Below the pieces are notes generated by a model. The model saw only the letters and a program-made list of their open reading frames with translations, had not been told where the DNA came from and ran no database searches. Made by a program: the position numbers and the translations under genes. Of a stretch of DNA of 18,534 bases, positions 14,888-18,534 are shown one piece after another. This stretch comes from Candidatus Cloacimonadota bacterium (lineage in GTDB: Bacteria > Cloacimonadota > Cloacimonadia > Cloacimonadales > Cloacimonadaceae): the NCBI GenBank assembly GCA_023230795.1, contig JALNWR010000025.1, positions 1 to 18,534 of the forward strand. The letters run 5' to 3'. Position 1 is the stretch's first letter. Each line of letters begins with the position of its first letter.

Positions 14888-16653
14888 TTATCCAATTGAG
14901 TGCCAAAGCCTTGAATGGCTCCATTTTAAAACCCAGGATCGACCTTAGTGTAGTTTCACTCAGCTTTGGAAGTTCGAAAGAGCAACCCCGGCTTCCTATG
15001 TCCACCAGAGCATTAGCGCAAACCATAGCAGGGCTCACCGATATCTTGCATGAGTTATACCCTTCATTGCAGCTGGAAAACCCCCGGCTGGTAATCGTAT
15101 CAAAGGATCTTGAGAGATTGCGGACCCTGCAAATAGTGCCAAGTCACGATAGCTTGGCACAAGGGCTTATCGTGGCAATTATCTCCTATATTGCCACAGA
15201 AATGGGTTACAAATCTGAAATGGGTGATAAGCGAGACTTCATGCAAGCCAGAGAGAAAGAGTTCAGTGCGCTCTTTCTGAGCAGCACCCCAGCTGAAGCT
15301 ACGCATCCTTTGCTCCTACGGGTAAATGCGCTCTTCAAAGACAAAAAGTTCCCAGAAGCATCGAAGTTGCTCAGCTCTATGGATGAACAGATTAGCACCT
15401 CGGCCGATCGCCGTGACTGGGATCTGCTTGATTTTATGATCAAGCTCAAAACCACTGTGTTTAGCCCGGAAGAACATGAAGCTCTGTTTCGAAACTCTCT
15501 AAACGCCGTAACCGAGCATCCGGAGATCGCCAAACAGTACTATTTTGAATATATCAGATTCCTGGAAAACGCCAGAGATTTTAGCCGCCCCCAGCTTTTG
15601 CTGGCGGAGTTTGAAAACAAATACCCCCTCAGCATCCTGGATGCAGCGGACAAGATAACCTATTACCATCTCAGGGGCAGAGCAGAGTATGCCAGGGGAG
15701 ATTATCTGAGAGGGCTGGATATGTTTAATACTGCCTTGGATGCCTTGGATCCCGCTGACCTGGAAAGCTTGGCAAGAATCTTCAACAGCGCAGTCAATTG
15801 CTTCAATGACAATCTCTTTTTCGATGAAGCGCTTTGGATAGCAGAAAAAGCAAAGAGTATCAGAGATCTGCTGAATCTTCCGGAAAGCTTGGAAACTCTC
15901 AGCTGCATAGCGGGGATCAGAACCAAGCAAGGGCATCATGAGCAAGCCCTGACTATCCTGCAGGAAGTTGAAACGAAAGCTAATCCGTCCATGCTGATTC
16001 CTGCGGAGCATAACCGACTGTACAACTATCTCGCAAAAAGTTCAGTATTCTGCAAGCGCTATGATGAAGCATACCAATATCTTGCCAAAGCCGAGACAAC
16101 CGGAGACCCCAAAGGCTTCAGCAAGCAAATACGGCTATTTGGGCTATTTCAGCAAAAGAACTACCAGGGGATGGAGCGTTTGTTTCAGGAATCCTTTATG
16201 CTACCTGAAAATCATAAACTCAACGATGGCTTGGATCGCTTCGTTTTGGGCTGGGCTTACACTTTGATGGGTGAAGCCGCACTGATACAATCCAAATACC
16301 GCGACGCAATGCTGTATCTGAACGATGCTATCGGCTTCTTCCTTTCGGATAAATATGTCCTGGAAGCTGAGTTCTGCTCGTTACAGGCTTGGACCTACAG
16401 TATGCCGGAGCAATATCTGAAGCCTTTCCGGGAAATGTGCGATGACCATGGCCTAAAGCAGCTCTTTGATGAATACGTCAAAAAACACTCACGCTTGCGG
16501 GAAGATTACTATGTCAAGTTCAATCCTGAGGCGGGAAATGCTCAAGAAAGCCCTCGCTTATTGAGGATCTATGAAGCTCTGGATTCATTTGATGATTTCA
16601 ATTACATTCCCGAAGAGCTTCACAGCGTTTTAATATCAATAAATCTTATGTAA
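14884..16653 (+). CDS. TPR-repeat protein with unknown N-terminal domain
   Basis: 589 residues. From about 145 to 530 the protein is a series of helix pairs of TPR type, for example KKFPEASKLL, RGDYLRGLDMFNTALDAL, FFDEALWIAEKAKSI, HHEQALTILQEVE, YDEAYQYLAKAE and YRDAMLYLNDAIGFF. These normally form a superhelical protein-binding scaffold. Residues 1-115 are different, with strand-like segments (LSVVSLSFG, PRLVIVSKDLE) and conserved-looking LIVAIISYIA; no family is recognised. No signal peptide or membrane helix is seen, so it is probably cytoplasmic. SD GAGGTGA lies inside the end of the DUF3800 gene. The operon position suggests it recruits a client to the AAA+ ATPase or senses another component. 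Confidence 0.8.
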   Translation: MIIQLSAKALNGSILKPRIDLSVVSLSFGSSKEQPRLPMSTRALAQTIAGLTDILHELYPSLQLENPRLVIVSKDLERLRTLQIVPSHDSLAQGLIVAIISYIATEMGYKSEMGDKRDFMQAREKEFSALFLSSTPAEATHPLLLRVNALFKDKKFPEASKLLSSMDEQISTSADRRDWDLLDFMIKLKTTVFSPEEHEALFRNSLNAVTEHPEIAKQYYFEYIRFLENARDFSRPQLLLAEFENKYPLSILDAADKITYYHLRGRAEYARGDYLRGLDMFNTALDALDPADLESLARIFNSAVNCFNDNLFFDEALWIAEKAKSIRDLLNLPESLETLSCIAGIRTKQGHHEQALTILQEVETKANPSMLIPAEHNRLYNYLAKSSVFCKRYDEAYQYLAKAETTGDPKGFSKQIRLFGLFQQKNYQGMERLFQESFMLPENHKLNDGLDRFVLGWAYTLMGEAALIQSKYRDAMLYLNDAIGFFLSDKYVLEAEFCSLQAWTYSMPEQYLKPFREMCDDHGLKQLFDEYVKKHSRLREDYYVKFNPEAGNAQESPRLLRIYEALDSFDDFNYIPEELHSVLISINLM

Positions 16654-16666
16654 TGGGAGCTTAGCT

Positions 16667-17563
16667 ATGTCAGGACCAAAAAGATCAAGATGGAACACCA
16701 ACAGACAGGTGTTCGAACAGCTGCGGCAGCAACGTACGCAGGAACGGCAAAGACAAATAACGGAGATACACGCCGGACTAAGGGCAGTTCAGCACAAACT
16801 AAAAACAATCAAGGAAGACATTGGCGAATCTGCCAATTACCTGGATAAATGGGTAAAAATATGGTCTCTCCAAGCCGAATCGGATTGTGCCGGTGATCTG
16901 CGCAATGCCTGGAATGGCCTGCATGGCATCGAAAGCTATCTGGATAAACAACATGCGGATCTGCAAAAACGTCGAGCCAAAAGACAAGCCCGCCTGGCCG
17001 AAGAACAACACAAAGCTGAGCTGAAAAAACAAGAGGAAGAAAGAATCCAGGCCTTGATCAGACACAGATTGCAATACTTCGATGATATTTGTGCTGCCTA
17101 CCCACAGCTGGTCAATCAAGGCGTGCAACAAAGGATTGATCTCTTCAGACAAGCCCTTTCCGCAAATCCTGACAATAAGGATACGCTCGCCAAAATCCAG
17201 GATTTCAAACTCAAGTTTGAGGAGATAGTATCCAAGCATGAGCTGGATAAAGCACAAAGAGACTACCTCATGAAAACCCTTGCAGAAATTATTCGTCCCG
17301 GGGATGAAGCCTCAGGAGCCGACAGTGAAGGCTTGACCGGGTCATTTGAGGGCACCCCGATTAAGATTGTCCTGGATCCCCAAGACAATCAAATCACTTT
17401 CGACCTTCCTGATGATGGCAGCTGCAAACCCAATATAGCAAAGCTGTTAAGCAAAATAGAAGCTGCCGGGATCAAGCTGGGACATCTGCAGGTTCTCAAA
17501 ACCGGAGAAGTACTTCATTATGATAGATCCGAACACAATGAGCAGCACACAACAAGAGCCTGA
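16667..17563 (+). CDS. MSGPK-type coiled-coil protein with small C-terminal beta domain
   Basis: 298 residues. It opens MSGPKRSRWN, then runs as long charged helices rich in Gln, Arg, Glu and Lys (about 12-60 and 85-215, including RRAKRQARLAEEQHKAELKK), typical of coiled coil. Residues about 228-298 form a distinct small domain with TPIKIVLDPQDNQITFDLPD, then a single cysteine in DDGSCKPNIAKLL and GIKLGHLQVLKTGEVL. The tail faintly resembles DUF2997-like proteins that I recall near Ycf46-type ATPases. MSGPK-starting coiled-coil proteins are also, from memory, found beside such ATPases; neither link could be verified here. SD GGGAG precedes the start. Its last 44 bases overlap the radical SAM gene in another frame, so the two are probably co-translated. 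Confidence 0.75.
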   Translation: MSGPKRSRWNTNRQVFEQLRQQRTQERQRQITEIHAGLRAVQHKLKTIKEDIGESANYLDKWVKIWSLQAESDCAGDLRNAWNGLHGIESYLDKQHADLQKRRAKRQARLAEEQHKAELKKQEEERIQALIRHRLQYFDDICAAYPQLVNQGVQQRIDLFRQALSANPDNKDTLAKIQDFKLKFEEIVSKHELDKAQRDYLMKTLAEIIRPGDEASGADSEGLTGSFEGTPIKIVLDPQDNQITFDLPDDGSCKPNIAKLLSKIEAAGIKLGHLQVLKTGEVLHYDRSEHNEQHTTRA

Positions 17564-18170
17564 GCAAAAGATCTACATCTACCACACCGGGATTGCTGAA
17601 GATATCCTGGGTCCCGGTAAAAGACTGGTGGTCTGGACCAGTGGTTGCCCTTTCAATTGTAAGGGTTGCATCGAGCCCGGACTCCACGACTTGCACGCCG
17701 GCGAAGCCTGGATTCCGGACCAGTATCATGCTCAAATCCGCGATGCTCTGCTGTGCTTAGCCAAAATAACATTTAGCGGAGGAGAGCCCTTGTTTCAAGC
17801 CAAACCCCTCCTCCGCCTGATACAAAGCTTTGATCCCAAACCCGAACTGATGCTCTACACCGGTTACGAAAAAGATGAGGCACACACCCTGTTCCCTGAA
17901 GTATTAGCCTACGTCGATATCCTGGTAGCCGGACCCTATCTGGCGGGAAAAGCCGGATCCTGCCTATGGCGAGGATCAAAAAACCAAACCATCAGCTCTC
18001 CCTCAGGGGTGTATTCGAACAAAGAACTGGAGCCTTGGCTGCAAGCTCCCTCCGCCGGCATGGAGATTCATGTGCGGGATGCCCAGCTTTTCATATATGG
18101 TGTTCCCCCTCAGGACGCGCTGCAAAGAGTGTATTCCAAGCTTCATAGCAAAGGCATAGAAATCAGTTAA
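17520..18170 (+). CDS. Small radical SAM activase-like protein (NrdG-like, 4Fe-4S)
   Basis: 216 residues. A radical SAM cluster motif C-x3-C-x2-C is present as GCPFNCKGC (Cys43, Cys47, Cys50), with the SAM-binding GGEP motif FSGGEP at 85-90. Later segments ELMLYTGYEKDEA and VDILVAGPYL fit the short activase fold of NrdG and PflA relatives, about 150-250 residues. There is no anaerobic ribonucleotide reductase or glycyl-radical enzyme gene next to it, so standard NrdG function is unlikely. GGAGAAG (17504-17510) favours the ATG at 17520; an in-frame ATG at 17538 lacks a ribosome site. The 44-base overlap with the coiled-coil gene suggests the two proteins work together, perhaps with the coiled-coil protein as substrate. 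Such enzymes are oxygen-sensitive, in keeping with an anaerobic host. It is the last gene before the terminator. Confidence 0.85.
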   Translation: MIDPNTMSSTQQEPEQKIYIYHTGIAEDILGPGKRLVVWTSGCPFNCKGCIEPGLHDLHAGEAWIPDQYHAQIRDALLCLAKITFSGGEPLFQAKPLLRLIQSFDPKPELMLYTGYEKDEAHTLFPEVLAYVDILVAGPYLAGKAGSCLWRGSKNQTISSPSGVYSNKELEPWLQAPSAGMEIHVRDAQLFIYGVPPQDALQRVYSKLHSKGIEIS

Positions 18171-18201
18171 CTGGATATACTCCAAGCAGTTAATTTGCAT
18201 T

Positions 18202-18235
18202 ATGGGCAGAATAAACAATCCTGCCCATTTTCTTA
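18202..18235 (+). terminator. Rho-independent terminator of the operon
   Basis: ATGGGCAG (18202-18209) pairs perfectly with CTGCCCAT (18221-18228) across an 11-base loop, followed by a T-rich tract TTTTCTT. It lies 32 bases after the last stop codon. This is the only convincing terminator in the window and marks the end of the transcription unit. Confidence 0.8.
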
Positions 18236-18534
18236 TCTATTAGAAAAGATGGTTTACTCTTGACCCATGCCGGTGAGCACCGTCAAGTAGCATTCCGATG
18301 CTATGAAAGAGATCCGGCTGCTACGCCAAGAGTGCAACAATAGCCACAATTCTCAATTATCATAGCCTCCCTGTTCGTTGTGGCGGTTTCAAAACCGCCA
18401 TAGTACAGCGTTAACCGATCTTTACCATTTGGCTATTTTTTACCCCCAAAAACAGGCGTTTTTTAGCCATTTCGGCCAAATTGCTAATCCTGTATATGGT
18501 TGTAATTCAGCACTATAGCCGTTTTCAGGTTTAG
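18236..18534. other. Non-coding right flank with several inverted repeats
   Basis: No convincing gene on either strand. Visible structures are CTTGAC/GTCAAG (18259-18287) enclosing GGTG/CACC; TAGCAT/ATGCTA (18288-18303) with a 4-base loop; the palindrome at 18381-18400; and TGGCTA/TAGCCA (18430-18469) around a C-run and T-runs. Such density of inverted repeats suggests dispersed intergenic repeats or structured RNA, not a gene. No CRISPR-like direct repeat with regular spacers is seen. Confidence 0.5.
18381..18400. repeat. Perfect palindromic element (possible REP-like repeat)
   Basis: TGGCGGTTT (18381-18389) is followed by CA and its exact complement AAACCGCCA (18392-18400). With only two central bases it is a palindrome, not a good RNA hairpin loop, and it lacks a T-run. 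It could be a dispersed palindromic repeat or a binding site for a dimeric protein. The leader hairpin at 284-304 shares GCGGTTTCA. Only one full copy is in the window, so repetition is not shown. Confidence 0.4.

Noticed and set aside
15499..16011. A 170-codon minus-strand frame.
   Set aside because: It is antisense to the TPR gene, has no family-like sequence, and contradicts the co-directional operon.
17520..18170. Naming the radical SAM gene nrdG.
   Set aside because: Motifs fit the activase fold, but no anaerobic ribonucleotide reductase (nrdD) is nearby and the gene overlaps a coiled-coil gene of a different context, so the symbol would overstate the evidence.
18301..18363. A 20-codon minus-strand ORF with a GGGAGG sequence next to its ATG.
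   Set aside because: The ribosome site is only about two bases from the start, the frame is very short, and the stop lies in an inverted repeat. No support for a real peptide.
18381..18400. Considered as a CRISPR repeat or second terminator.
   Set aside because: Only one copy is present, with no spacers. The two-base centre and lack of a T-run do not fit a terminator.

Overview
The window is bacterial DNA: dense same-strand genes, good Shine-Dalgarno sites and short gene overlaps. Composition is moderate, slightly AT-rich by eye. The lineage cannot be fixed from the sequence. General look and gene content would suit an uncultured anaerobe such as a Cloacimonadota member, but that is only a guess. 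From 442 to 18170 all fourteen convincing genes lie on the + strand, mostly overlapping or separated by 2 to 26 bases. They look like one operon, closed by a rho-independent terminator at 18202-18235.

The left half (442-9186) is a type III-D-like CRISPR-Cas effector module. In order it encodes a CARF protein with a PD-(D/E)XK-like tail, a compact Cas10 without an HD domain but with an intact GGDD cyclase motif, and a single-domain Cas7 (Csm3-like). A Csx10 (Cas5-like) subunit with an extra helical tail, a double Cas7 fusion (Cas7-2x type), Csx19, and a large TIGR03986-type RAMP protein follow. The expected logic is RNA recognition by the Cas7/Csx10/Csx19 complex, cyclic oligoadenylate synthesis by Cas10, and activation of the CARF protein. 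No CRISPR array, cas1, cas2, cas6 or separate cas11 is visible.

The right half (9213-18170) continues the operon with seven proteins that are not standard Cas genes. They are a class II CCA-adding/poly(A) polymerase-type nucleotidyltransferase, a protein that looks like a string of OB/cold-shock-like domains, a Ycf46-like AAA+ ATPase, a DUF3800 protein, a TPR protein, an MSGPK-type coiled-coil protein and a small radical SAM activase-like protein. The tight linkage suggests a composite defence locus in which a cyclic-nucleotide-signalling CRISPR complex is combined with an ATPase / radical SAM / RNA-processing module. This combination is the most interesting feature of the window.

The flanks are non-coding or nearly so. 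At 85-441 there is a promoter-like element, a possible 47-residue small ORF and two hairpins. At 18171-18534 there are the operon terminator and several palindromes, including a perfect 9-bp inverted repeat at 18381-18400.
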